Part shown: positions 8,334 through 15,342 of the stretch, one piece after another
How positions within the stretch are numbered: position 1 is the stretch's first letter
How the letters are laid out: every line of letters begins with the position of its first letter
Origin: Streptomyces soli
Lineage (GTDB): Bacteria; Actinomycetota; Actinomycetes; Streptomycetales; Streptomycetaceae
Assembly (NCBI RefSeq): GCF_003999195.1
Contig: NZ_RJVR01000293.1
Coordinates: 1-64,000, forward strand
Direction of reading: 5' to 3'
Length of the DNA stretch: 64,000 nucleotides
Translations under genes and position numbers: made by a program
Notes under the pieces: generated by a model
What the model was told of the DNA's origin: nothing
The model's database searches: none
The model's input: the letters and a program-made list of their open reading frames with translations, nothing else

Positions 8334-9044
8334 ATGCCGCCCTACGACCCGTCAGCTTTCCCGCCGTTCGCCGTCACCGTCGACCTCGTCGTGCTCACGG
8401 TGCGCCATCACGCGCTGTGCGCACTGGCGATTCGCCGGGGCGAGCCGCCCTACCAGGGACGGTGGGCGCTGCCCGGCGGATTCGTCCGCGTCGACGAGGA
8501 CCTGGGCGACGCGGCGGCCAGGGAACTGGCCGAGGAAACTGGGCTGCGCGCCCAGAACGGTGCCCACCTGGAGCAGTTGGCCACCTACGGCGACCCGCAC
8601 CGCGACCCCCGGATGCGAGTGGTCAGCGTCGCCCACCTCGTGCTCGCCCCCGACCTGCCCGCCCCCCGGGCCGGCGGCGACGCCCGCAGTGCCCGCTGGG
8701 CCCCGGTGACCGAGCTGCTGCACGACGGCGCCGCCCTGGCCTTCGACCACGCCCGCATCCTCGCCGACGGCGTCGAACGCGCCCGCTCCAAGATCGAGTA
8801 CTCCTCCCTCGCCACAGCCTTCTGTCCGCCCGAATTCACGGTCGGCGAACTGCGCCGGGTCTACGAGGCCGTCTGGGGCGTCGCCCTGGACCCGCGCAAC
8901 TTCCACCGCAAGGTCACCGGCACCCCGGGCTTTCTCGTCCCCACCGGCGGCACGACGACCCGTCAGGGCGGTAGGCCCGCACAGCTGTTCAGGGCCGGAG
9001 GTGCCGCACTGCTGAATCCGCCCATGTTGCGCCCTGAGGTGTGA
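8334..9044 (+). CDS. NrtR-type protein: Nudix hydrolase domain plus winged helix
   Basis: A protein of 236 residues. The N-terminal Nudix domain has a complete Nudix box at residues 49-71 (G, five residues, E55, seven residues, RELAEETGL). The C-terminal region, about 150-225, forms a winged helix (FTVGELRRVYEAVWGVALDPRNFHRKV) typical of NrtR regulators of NAD and ADP-ribose metabolism. Many NrtR regulators have lost the catalytic Glu residues. Here the box is intact, so hydrolysis and DNA binding may both be retained. No ribosome site precedes the ATG, and a -10 box lies six bases upstream, suggesting leaderless translation. No NAD biosynthesis gene is adjacent, so the target is unknown. Confidence 0.85.
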   Translation: MPPYDPSAFPPFAVTVDLVVLTVRHHALCALAIRRGEPPYQGRWALPGGFVRVDEDLGDAAARELAEETGLRAQNGAHLEQLATYGDPHRDPRMRVVSVAHLVLAPDLPAPRAGGDARSARWAPVTELLHDGAALAFDHARILADGVERARSKIEYSSLATAFCPPEFTVGELRRVYEAVWGVALDPRNFHRKVTGTPGFLVPTGGTTTRQGGRPAQLFRAGGAALLNPPMLRPEV

Positions 9045-9085
9045 AATCCGGGCAGTTTTGATAAAAGCGGCGTTATCGTGCAAAG

Positions 9086-10696
9086 GTGATCCAGGCCATT
9101 GGACTGACCAGCGCATCCCGGGGCGACCGACCTCCCGCCGTCGACGACCTCAGCTTCGAGGCCCGCCCCGGGGAGGTCACCGCCCTGCTCGGCGAGAGCG
9201 GGGCCGGCAAGTCAACCGCCCTGCGCCTCATGCTCGAACTCGAACCAGGCCGCGGCGTCACTCTTTTCGACGGCCGCCCCCTGCATCGCCACCAACACCC
9301 CGCCCGGCAGGCCGGCGCAATGCTCGGCGACGTCCCTGGTCACCCTGCACGCACCGTCCGCGGCCACTTGCGGATGCTCGCGGCGGCCGCCGGCGTCCCC
9401 GCCACCCGGGCCGAACAGGTCCTCGAGGTCGTCGGCCTCAGCGACATGGCCGGCCACCGGCTCGGCAGCCTTTCGCTCGGCGTGGACCGCCGTCTGGGCC
9501 TCGCCGCCGCCCTCCTCGCCGACCCCGCCGCCCTGATCCTCGATGACCCCGCCCGCGACCTGACCCCCCGCGACACCGGCTGGCTGCACGGCCTCCTCAG
9601 GTCCTATACCGCCCAGGGCGGCGCCGTCGTCATCACCGGCCGCGACCCCAAGGCGGTCGCCAGGATCGCTGACCGTGTCGTCACCCTCCATGGCGGCCGC
9701 CTCGTCGCCGACCAGCCCGCCGCCGAGTTCGGCCGCACCCGGCTGCGCCCGTACGTCGCCGTGCGCTCCCCACAGGCCCAGCGCCTCGCCGCCCTGCTCA
9801 CCCACGACGGCACCGAGGTGGTCAGCGACAGCGGCAGCCGCATCGCCGTCTACGGCACCACGCCCGCGCACGTCGGCGAGACCGCCTTCCGGCACGGCAT
9901 CCTCCTGCACCAGCTCGCCGACGCCACCGCCGACTCCGGGCCGCCGCCCGTCCCGCCCGCCGCCTACGACACCATGCCCATCCCGCCGGCCCGCGAGGCC
10001 GTGCCCCCGCCCGGCCCCGTCCGCCCGCTGCGCTACGAACTGCGGCGCCTCGCCGGCGTACGCACCCCCTGGCTGATCGCCGCCGCGTCCCTGCTCGCCT
10101 CGCTCGCCGGAGCCCTCGTGCTGCTGCGCACCGGCCACCACCTCTCGCTGCGCGCGGTCACCGGCTGGCCGCACCTCCTGCCGCTGCCGCCCGCGGCCCT
10201 CGGGGCGGGCCTGCTCGGTGCGCTCGCGTACGGCCAGGAGTTTCGCTATCCCGCGCTCACGCCCGACCGTGCGGCCGTCCCGCGCCAACTCCGGCTGCTT
10301 GCCGCCAAACTCGCCGTCAACAGCGCGGTGGCCCTGCTGTTGGCCGCTCTCGCCGCGGGGCTCGGCGCGGCTGCCGTATGGCTCCTCGAAGGGCCCGGCA
10401 GCGTTCCGTCACCGGTGGACCACACTGCCGTGACTGTGGGTTGGGCCGCGCTCAACGTGGGGTGTGCCTGGGCGGGGGTGTTGGCGGCCGGGGTGTTCCG
10501 TACGACCGCGCTCGGAATGGCGGGGGTGCTGGCCGTGCCGCTGTTGGTCGCGCCCGTCGTGCGGAAGGCGGCCTCCGCTCCGGCGATCGACGCCGTACGA
10601 CTGGCCGCGGAACCGGTCAGGTATTCCTTCGGGTTGGCGCTGGTCGCTCTGCTGTGCGCCTATGTGGCAACGGTGTTGCGGGGTCGCGCCGGTTGA
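9086..10696 (+). CDS. ABC transporter-like fusion: degenerate ATPase domain plus membrane domain
   Basis: A protein of 536 residues starting with GTG. Residues 1-220 form an ABC ATPase domain with Walker A GESGAGKST at 36-44. The other motifs are degraded: the signature is LSLGV at 130 instead of LSGGQ, Walker B ends LILDDP so that Asp154 replaces the catalytic Glu, and the H-loop position has GRD rather than a His. A proline-rich linker (about 275-315) leads to five or six hydrophobic segments between 325 and 534. The ATPase-first order is unusual for an exporter. ATP binding is plausible but rapid hydrolysis is not. The substrate is unknown. It lies directly upstream of whiH on the same strand. 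Confidence 0.75.
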   Translation: MIQAIGLTSASRGDRPPAVDDLSFEARPGEVTALLGESGAGKSTALRLMLELEPGRGVTLFDGRPLHRHQHPARQAGAMLGDVPGHPARTVRGHLRMLAAAAGVPATRAEQVLEVVGLSDMAGHRLGSLSLGVDRRLGLAAALLADPAALILDDPARDLTPRDTGWLHGLLRSYTAQGGAVVITGRDPKAVARIADRVVTLHGGRLVADQPAAEFGRTRLRPYVAVRSPQAQRLAALLTHDGTEVVSDSGSRIAVYGTTPAHVGETAFRHGILLHQLADATADSGPPPVPPAAYDTMPIPPAREAVPPPGPVRPLRYELRRLAGVRTPWLIAAASLLASLAGALVLLRTGHHLSLRAVTGWPHLLPLPPAALGAGLLGALAYGQEFRYPALTPDRAAVPRQLRLLAAKLAVNSAVALLLAALAAGLGAAAVWLLEGPGSVPSPVDHTAVTVGWAALNVGCAWAGVLAAGVFRTTALGMAGVLAVPLLVAPVVRKAASAPAIDAVRLAAEPVRYSFGLALVALLCAYVATVLRGRAG

Positions 10697-10769
10697 CGGC
10701 GTCCAACTTGCGGTCAGATAAACCGAAGTGCTCCAGAACACCGCAAGAAAGCCCATTTCCTTCCGATAA
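10693..10769 (+). promoter_or_regulatory. Candidate whiH promoters, one vegetative-like and one sigma-WhiG-like
   Basis: TTGACG at 10693-10698 and CAGATA at 10715-10720 are 16 bases apart, a plausible vegetative promoter. TCCGATAA at 10762-10769 differs by one base from GCCGATAA, the -10 element of sigma-WhiG promoters, which are known to drive whiH in S. coelicolor. The -35 TAAA is not clear at the expected spacing. Start sites are not mapped. Confidence 0.4.
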
Positions 10770-10788
10770 AGCGTCAATTATCAGGTGA

Positions 10789-10798
10789 TGAGCGCTCA
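10789..10798. promoter_or_regulatory. Perfect palindrome upstream of whiH, candidate operator
   Basis: TGAGCGCTCA is a perfect 10-base palindrome about 64 bases before the whiH start and 20 bases after the sigma-WhiG-like -10 element. GntR-family regulators bind short palindromes, and WhiH is reported to act on its own gene, so this is a reasonable autoregulatory site. Direct evidence is limited to symmetry and position. Confidence 0.35.
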
Positions 10799-10861
10799 CC
10801 CTTTCGTGTGCTTTTCAGCAAAGCCCTCAAGGCGCCCTGCGGCATCGCCGACAAAGGATGC

Positions 10862-11770
10862 GTGAGTACCCTTGCGCACACCATGATGACCGCGGCCCGC
10901 TCCGCCGACTCCAGCATCGTCGGCCCGGGCGAGCTCGACCGCTATCCGTACGGCGAAGCACCAGCCGTCGACCGACCCGGCGTCCCGGGACTTCCCTCCT
11001 GGGACGGGGGCGACTCCGACATGGGCCGGGTCGGCCGCCGGGCCGGCGGCAGCCGGGGCCGCGGGCTGCACGGCCAACTCGTCCAACAGCTCGGCCAGAT
11101 GATCGTCTCCGGTGACCTGGGCGCCGACCGTCCGCTCGTCCCCGAGGAGATCGGTCAGCGCTTCGAGGTCTCCCGCACCGTGGTGCGCGAGTCCCTGCGC
11201 GTGCTGGAGGCCAAGGGCCTGGTCAGCGCCCGCCCCAACGTCGGCACCCGGGTCCGCCCGGTCAGCGACTGGAACCTCCTCGACCCCGACATCATCGAGT
11301 GGCGGGCCTTCGGACCGCAGCGCGAGGACCAGCGCCGGGAGCTCTTCGAACTCCGCTGGACCATCGAGCCGCTGGCCGCCCGGCTCGCCGCCGGTCACGG
11401 CCGTGAGGAGCTGCAGCAGCGCCTCAACGACATGGCGGAGATCATGGGGCACGCCGCCGGACAGGGCGACTCCCTCACGTTCTCCCGCGCCGACGCCGAA
11501 TTCCACGCACTCGTCCTGCAGATCGCCGGAAACCGCATGCTCGAGCACCTCTCGGGCATCGTCTCCTCCGCGCTTCAGGTCTCCGGCGGCCCGGCGATCG
11601 GCTGCGAGCGCCCCGGCGAGCACTCGGTTGGGCTGCATCTGCGGATCGTGGAGGCCCTCGCCTCCGGTGACGGGGCCGAGGCCGAGTCGGCCATGCGCCA
11701 ACTGCTCGGCGTCCACTCCGAGGTCCCGGGCGCGGCCGAGCACGTGGTGCCGGCCCCCCGCGAGCACTGA
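10862..11770 (+). CDS. whiH: WhiH sporulation regulator (GntR family, FadR/FCD type)
   Basis: A transcription regulator needed for sporulation septation in aerial hyphae. 302 residues from the GTG at 10862, which is preceded by AAAGGA; the N-terminus STLAHTMMTAARS matches the known WhiH start, so the longer open frame upstream is not used. The winged helix spans about 68-135 (HGQLVQQLGQMIVSGDL, EEIGQRFEVSRTVVRESL). A helical FCD ligand domain follows at about 145-290, with the metal-type His residues seen in this class (FHALVLQIAGN, HLRIVEALASGD). FCD domains often bind small carboxylates, but the WhiH ligand is unknown. It sits between the ABC fusion and hrdB, as in other Streptomyces. A strong terminator follows. 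Confidence 0.93.
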   Translation: MSTLAHTMMTAARSADSSIVGPGELDRYPYGEAPAVDRPGVPGLPSWDGGDSDMGRVGRRAGGSRGRGLHGQLVQQLGQMIVSGDLGADRPLVPEEIGQRFEVSRTVVRESLRVLEAKGLVSARPNVGTRVRPVSDWNLLDPDIIEWRAFGPQREDQRRELFELRWTIEPLAARLAAGHGREELQQRLNDMAEIMGHAAGQGDSLTFSRADAEFHALVLQIAGNRMLEHLSGIVSSALQVSGGPAIGCERPGEHSVGLHLRIVEALASGDGAEAESAMRQLLGVHSEVPGAAEHVVPAPREH

Positions 11771-11802
11771 CCGCGCCAGCCGTACGCCCCCGCCCGCCCC
11801 AG

Positions 11803-11838
11803 CCGCCGCCGGACCCCTTGCTCCCGGGCCGGCGGCGG
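11803..11838 (+). terminator. Stem-loop terminator after whiH
   Basis: CCGCCGCCGG at 11803-11812 pairs perfectly with CCGGCGGCGG at 11829-11838 across a 16-base loop. There is no U tract, which is common for Streptomyces terminators. It separates whiH from the hrdB promoter. Confidence 0.65.
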
Positions 11839-11924
11839 AGCCATCCCCGCGCAATCCGTGAAGAATGCTCGATTATGTCCGGCTCGTACCGGAAAGGGAT
11901 GTGACTGGGGCCACGTGGGTCGGG

Positions 11925-11954
11925 CGTAACGCTCTGCCGCGCAGCGCGATGAGG
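11925..11954 (+). promoter_or_regulatory. Candidate hrdB promoter of ECF type
   Basis: CGTAAC at 11925-11930 and CGATGAGG at 11947-11954 are 16 bases apart, about 100 bases before the hrdB start. hrdB is known to be transcribed from a promoter recognised by the ECF sigma factor ShbA, whose -35 elements contain a TAAC core. The match is from recall and has not been mapped here. Confidence 0.35.
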
Positions 11955-12055
11955 TTAGAGGTGGCAGCCGTGCGAGGAATTTCCGCGACATGTATGACGC
12001 TGAGTTGCTGAGCGGTTCCCACCGTAGTCGTTCCCATCGTTCCGAGAGGTTGTTC

Positions 12056-13615
12056 GTGTCGGCCAGCACATCCCGTACGCTCCCGCCGGAGATCGCCGAG
12101 TCCGAGTCTCTGTTGGCGCTCATCGAGCGGGGTAAGGCCCAGGGGCAGATCGCCGGCGACGACGTGCGTCGAGCCTTCGAAGCGGACCAGATTCCGGCAA
12201 CCCAGTGGAAGAACGTTCTGCGCAGCCTCAACCAGGTCCTCGACGAGGAGGGTGTGACGCTGATGGTGAGTGCCGCTGAGGCGCCCAAGCGCACCCGTAA
12301 GAGCGTCGCAGCCAAGAGCCCGGCGAAGCGTACTGCCACCAAGACCGTCGCCACGAAGGCCGCACCGGTCAAGAAGACCGTCGCCGCCGAGGCCGCCCCA
12401 GCTCCTGTGGCGGCCGTGGAGACCGAGGCCGTGGCAGACGTGGCCGACGAGGCCGCGGCTCCCGCGAAGAAGACCGTCGCCAAGAAGGCGGCGGCCAAGA
12501 AGACGACCGCCAAGAAGACCGTGGCGAAGAAGACCACCGCGGCCAAGGGCAAGACGGACGGTGAAGAGGCCGAGGGCGAGGAACCGCTCGACGAGGCCGC
12601 GCCCGGCAAGGACGAGGAAGGCCCCGACAAGCCCGAGGCCGAGAGCTTCGTCCTGTCCGACGAGGACGAGGACGACGCCCCGGCGCAGCAGGTCGCCGCG
12701 GCCGGCGCCACCGCCGACCCGGTCAAGGACTACCTGAAGCAGATCGGCAAGGTCCCCCTCCTCAACGCCGAGCAGGAGGTCGAGCTCGCCAAGCGCATTG
12801 AGGCCGGCCTGTTCGCCGAGGACAAGCTGGCGGCGGCCGACAAGCTCGCCCCCAAGCTCAAGCGCGAGCTGGAGATCATCGCCGAGGACGGCCGCTGGGC
12901 CAAGAACCACCTCCTGGAGGCCAACCTCCGCCTGGTGGTCTCGCTGGCCAAGCGCTACACCGGCCGCGGCATGCTCTTCCTGGACCTCATCCAGGAGGGC
13001 AACCTGGGCCTGATCCGTGCGGTCGAGAAGTTCGACTACACCAAGGGCTTCAAGTTCTCCACGTACGCGACCTGGTGGATCCGCCAGGCCATCACCCGCG
13101 CCATGGCCGACCAGGCCCGCACCATCCGTATCCCGGTGCACATGGTCGAGGTCATCAATAAGCTGGCCCGCGTCCAGCGCCAGATGCTCCAGGACCTGGG
13201 CCGCGAGCCCACCCCGGAGGAGCTGGCCAAGGAACTCGACATGACCCCCGAGAAGGTCATCGAGGTCCAGAAGTACGGTCGCGAGCCCATCTCCCTGCAC
13301 ACTCCCCTGGGTGAGGACGGTGACAGCGAATTCGGCGACCTCATCGAGGACTCCGAGGCCGTGGTCCCGGCCGACGCGGTGAGCTTCACCCTTCTGCAGG
13401 AGCAGCTGCACTCGGTGCTGGACACGCTCAGTGAGCGCGAGGCGGGCGTGGTCTCCATGCGCTTCGGCCTCACCGACGGCCAGCCGAAGACGCTGGACGA
13501 GATCGGCAAGGTCTACGGGGTCACCCGTGAGCGCATCCGCCAGATCGAGTCCAAGACGATGTCGAAGCTGCGCCACCCGTCCCGCTCCCAGGTTCTGCGG
13601 GACTACCTGGACTGA
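12056..13615 (+). CDS. hrdB: HrdB, principal RNA polymerase sigma factor
   Basis: The essential sigma-70-family factor for housekeeping transcription. 519 residues from GTG 12056, which has GAGAGG six bases upstream; the start [17 protein letters not shown] matches HrdB, so the upstream in-frame ATG at 11990 is rejected. Region 1.1 (5-70) is followed by a long Lys/Ala-rich segment (about 75-185) typical of actinobacterial principal sigma factors. Next come region 1.2 ([11 protein letters not shown]), region 2 with the -10 recognition block [13 protein letters not shown], region 3, and region 4.2 with the helix-turn-helix [20 protein letters not shown] near the end. The Lys-rich segment is slightly longer than in S. 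coelicolor HrdB. It is monocistronic between whiH and a secreted protease. Confidence 0.98.
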   Translation: MSASTSRTLPPEIAESESLLALIERGKAQGQIAGDDVRRAFEADQIPATQWKNVLRSLNQVLDEEGVTLMVSAAEAPKRTRKSVAAKSPAKRTATKTVATKAAPVKKTVAAEAAPAPVAAVETEAVADVADEAAAPAKKTVAKKAAAKKTTAKKTVAKKTTAAKGKTDGEEAEGEEPLDEAAPGKDEEGPDKPEAESFVLSDEDEDDAPAQQVAAAGATADPVKDYLKQIGKVPLLNAEQEVELAKRIEAGLFAEDKLAAADKLAPKLKRELEIIAEDGRWAKNHLLEANLRLVVSLAKRYTGRGMLFLDLIQEGNLGLIRAVEKFDYTKGFKFSTYATWWIRQAITRAMADQARTIRIPVHMVEVINKLARVQRQMLQDLGREPTPEELAKELDMTPEKVIEVQKYGREPISLHTPLGEDGDSEFGDLIEDSEAVVPADAVSFTLLQEQLHSVLDTLSEREAGVVSMRFGLTDGQPKTLDEIGKVYGVTRERIRQIESKTMSKLRHPSRSQVLRDYLD

Positions 13616-13778
13616 GTTCCTGGGGTTTTCGTACGGGCCCGTGACCGCCGCCGGCGGTCACGGGCCCGCCGTCTTCCCGGCGCTCGTGTGGACTGCTCCG
13701 GATGCGTGCTCGGCCAGCCTGTATCACTCTGGGTATCCATGGATATCCGTAGGGTCAGATCCGGGGTCAGGAGAGTGC

Positions 13779-14621
13779 ATGCGTTCCTCGTTCCGCGCGC
13801 TGCTGGGCGGGCTGGTGGCGCTGCTGCCGGTCCTGGCGGTGCCATTGGGGGCCCCTGTGGCCCAGGCAGGGGAGGATTCCGACCGCAGCATCATCGGCGG
13901 GGGCCCGGTAACGGCCGAGCGGTACCCCTGGACGGTGGCGGTGGCCAGTCAGTCCCGGTTCGGCTCGGCGCGGTCGGGTCAGTTCTGTGGTGGTGTCCTC
14001 GTCGGTCCCACCACGGTGGTCAGCGCGGCGCACTGCTTCGGCCAGGCCGCGCTCGGCGGTAACTGGTCGGACGTACACGATCTCCGGATCATCTTCGGGC
14101 GCACCGATCTGAGCGGCACGTCGGGCCGCGAGACCGATGTGAGCAACGTCTGGGTCAATCCGGGCTACGACCCGGTGACCAACAGCGGTGATGTGGCGGT
14201 CGTCACACTTGGAGAGTCGCTGCCTGCCGCCTCCACCATCCGCATGGCCGGTGCCGACGACACGCAGGACTACCGCGCGGGCACCGCGGCCGAGGTGTAC
14301 GGCTGGGGCGACACGACGGGCTACGCGAGCTACTCGACGGTGCTGCGGGCCGCCGGATTGACCGTGCTGGCCGACGAGACCTGTGAGCGGGCCTACCCGG
14401 GCAATGGAGACGGTAAGTACAACCGCCAGGACATGGTCTGCGCCGGCGACCCCGCAGGCGGCCACGACGCCTGTCAGGGCGACAGCGGGGGCCCGCTGGT
14501 GGCCGGCGGGAAGCTGGTGGGTCTGGTCTCCTGGGGTGCGGGCTGCGCCGACCCCGCGCACCCGGGGGTCTACACGCGTATGTCAGCCGTCGCGGGGCTG
14601 GTCGCGGCCCACTCCTCCTGA
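13779..14621 (+). CDS. Secreted trypsin-like serine protease (family S1)
   Basis: A predicted exported protease of 280 residues. The Sec signal peptide is residues 1-30 (MRSSFRALLG start, hydrophobic core, APVAQA cleavage site). A short propeptide precedes IIGG at about 38, where activation would free the new N-terminus. The catalytic triad is His85 in SAAHC, Asp138 in NSGDVAVV and Ser236 in GDSGGP. Asp230, six residues before the Ser, predicts cleavage after Arg or Lys. Cysteine pairs typical of bacterial trypsins are present. The ATG at 13779 has AGGAG five bases upstream; the much longer open frame through the hrdB 3' end is not used. The domain is complete with no C-terminal extension. 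Confidence 0.92.
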   Translation: MRSSFRALLGGLVALLPVLAVPLGAPVAQAGEDSDRSIIGGGPVTAERYPWTVAVASQSRFGSARSGQFCGGVLVGPTTVVSAAHCFGQAALGGNWSDVHDLRIIFGRTDLSGTSGRETDVSNVWVNPGYDPVTNSGDVAVVTLGESLPAASTIRMAGADDTQDYRAGTAAEVYGWGDTTGYASYSTVLRAAGLTVLADETCERAYPGNGDGKYNRQDMVCAGDPAGGHDACQGDSGGPLVAGGKLVGLVSWGAGCADPAHPGVYTRMSAVAGLVAAHSS

Positions 14622-14636
14622 CGTGATCTGCGTACG

Positions 14637-14674
14637 CGTGCGGGCGGCCTCCCGCGGGGGAGGCCGCCCGCACG
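14637..14674. terminator. Bidirectional terminator between protease and DUF7455 genes
   Basis: A perfect 17-base-pair stem (14637-14653 with 14658-14674) has a GCGG loop. It lies between two convergent genes and could end both transcripts. Confidence 0.85.
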
Positions 14675-14701
14675 TACGGAGCTCGTCGCAGGGGCTATTC
14701 G

Positions 14702-14935
14702 TCAGTGGTCGTCGTCGGGCGCCGCGGCAGACGGAGAGTCGGTCAGGCGACCGGTCTCGTCCTGTATTTCCGAAGCGATCTTCTTCAGTTCGGGCTCGAA
14801 CTTACGCCCGTGATGCGCGCAGAAGAGCAGCTCGCCGCCGCTGATCAGAACGACGCGCAGGTAGGCCTGGGCGCCGCAACGGTCGCAGCGGTCTGCCGCC
14901 GTCAGCGGGCTTGCGGGGGTCAGAACAGTAGTCAC
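14702..14935 (-). CDS. Small zinc-ribbon-like protein (DUF7455)
   Basis: A protein of 77 residues with a metal-binding pattern: CDRC at 17-20 and FCAHHGRKF with Cys39, His41 and His42. The N-terminus is polar and the C-terminus acidic (ending APDDDH). Short proteins of this type are conserved next to hrdB and parE in Streptomyces. They are likely zinc-binding accessory proteins, but no function is known to me. ATG start at 14935. It converges on the protease gene, with a shared terminator between them. Confidence 0.8.
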   Translation of the reverse strand: MTTVLTPASPLTAADRCDRCGAQAYLRVVLISGGELLFCAHHGRKFEPELKKIASEIQDETGRLTDSPSAAAPDDDH

Positions 14936-15342
14936 GTCGCCTCTTCTCTAGCTCGACGAGCTGTCGTACCAGGGTCAACATCCAACCAGGCCGAAAACGT
15001 TCCCGCTCGTGGCTTTATCTCGAAAACGAATCTCGTATGTGCCGGATGCTACCGATTGGCGGCGAATAGGTCTCTGGTGCGCTCGTTGTCGTTTTTAGGT
15101 GGATCTGTCTGGTTTTAGCCCCCCGGCTGGCTTGCCGGTTGATGATGAGGACGTGCCCGGAGCCTAAATGGTTCATGCCTCTATGGGAACGTGACATGTG
15201 TATCACTCGAAAGAGGGATCGAACGTACGATCGACCGAGGGCTAACATGAGGCCTCATACCGGGTCGCGGCGAACCCGCTCCACCGGGTCTCGGTACCCT
15301 CTCACCGACACGGCTGAAGAACTTCATCGAGGAGACGCCCGC
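14936..15342. other. Intergenic region between DUF7455 and parE (407 bases)
   Basis: No convincing gene is present; short open frames here lack ribosome sites and codon bias. The region holds both divergent promoters. Seen: the LexA-like box (15219-15234), the perfect palindrome ATGAGGCCTCAT at 15247-15258, and a TAACAT -10-like element at 15243-15248. The middle, near 15040-15110, is unusually A/T-rich for this genome. Confidence 0.6.
15219..15234. promoter_or_regulatory. LexA-box-like sequence upstream of parE
   Basis: TCGAACGTACGATCGA differs at one position from the actinobacterial SOS box pattern TCGAAC-N4-GTTCGA. It lies 109 bases before the parE start, beside a -10-like TAACAT. LexA control of parE would tie decatenation to DNA damage. 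This is sequence similarity only. Confidence 0.4.

Noticed and set aside
9086-9700. Ordinary drug exporter ATPase for the ABC fusion
   Set aside because: Three of the four catalytic motifs are degenerate, so a standard exporter role is not supported.
10808-10861. Longer N-terminus for WhiH
   Set aside because: The extension lacks a ribosome site, while GTG 10862 has AAAGGA and reproduces the known WhiH N-terminus.
11990-12055. ATG 11990 as hrdB start
   Set aside because: No ribosome site; GTG 12056 has GAGAGG and matches known HrdB proteins.
13431-13778. Serine protease beginning inside hrdB
   Set aside because: The signal peptide begins at ATG 13779 and the upstream part is a shadow of hrdB.
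15050-15120. tRNA or riboswitch in the A/T-rich part of the parE upstream region
   Set aside because: No cloverleaf or known aptamer pairing could be drawn; only a five-base stem CCGGC/GCCGG is present.
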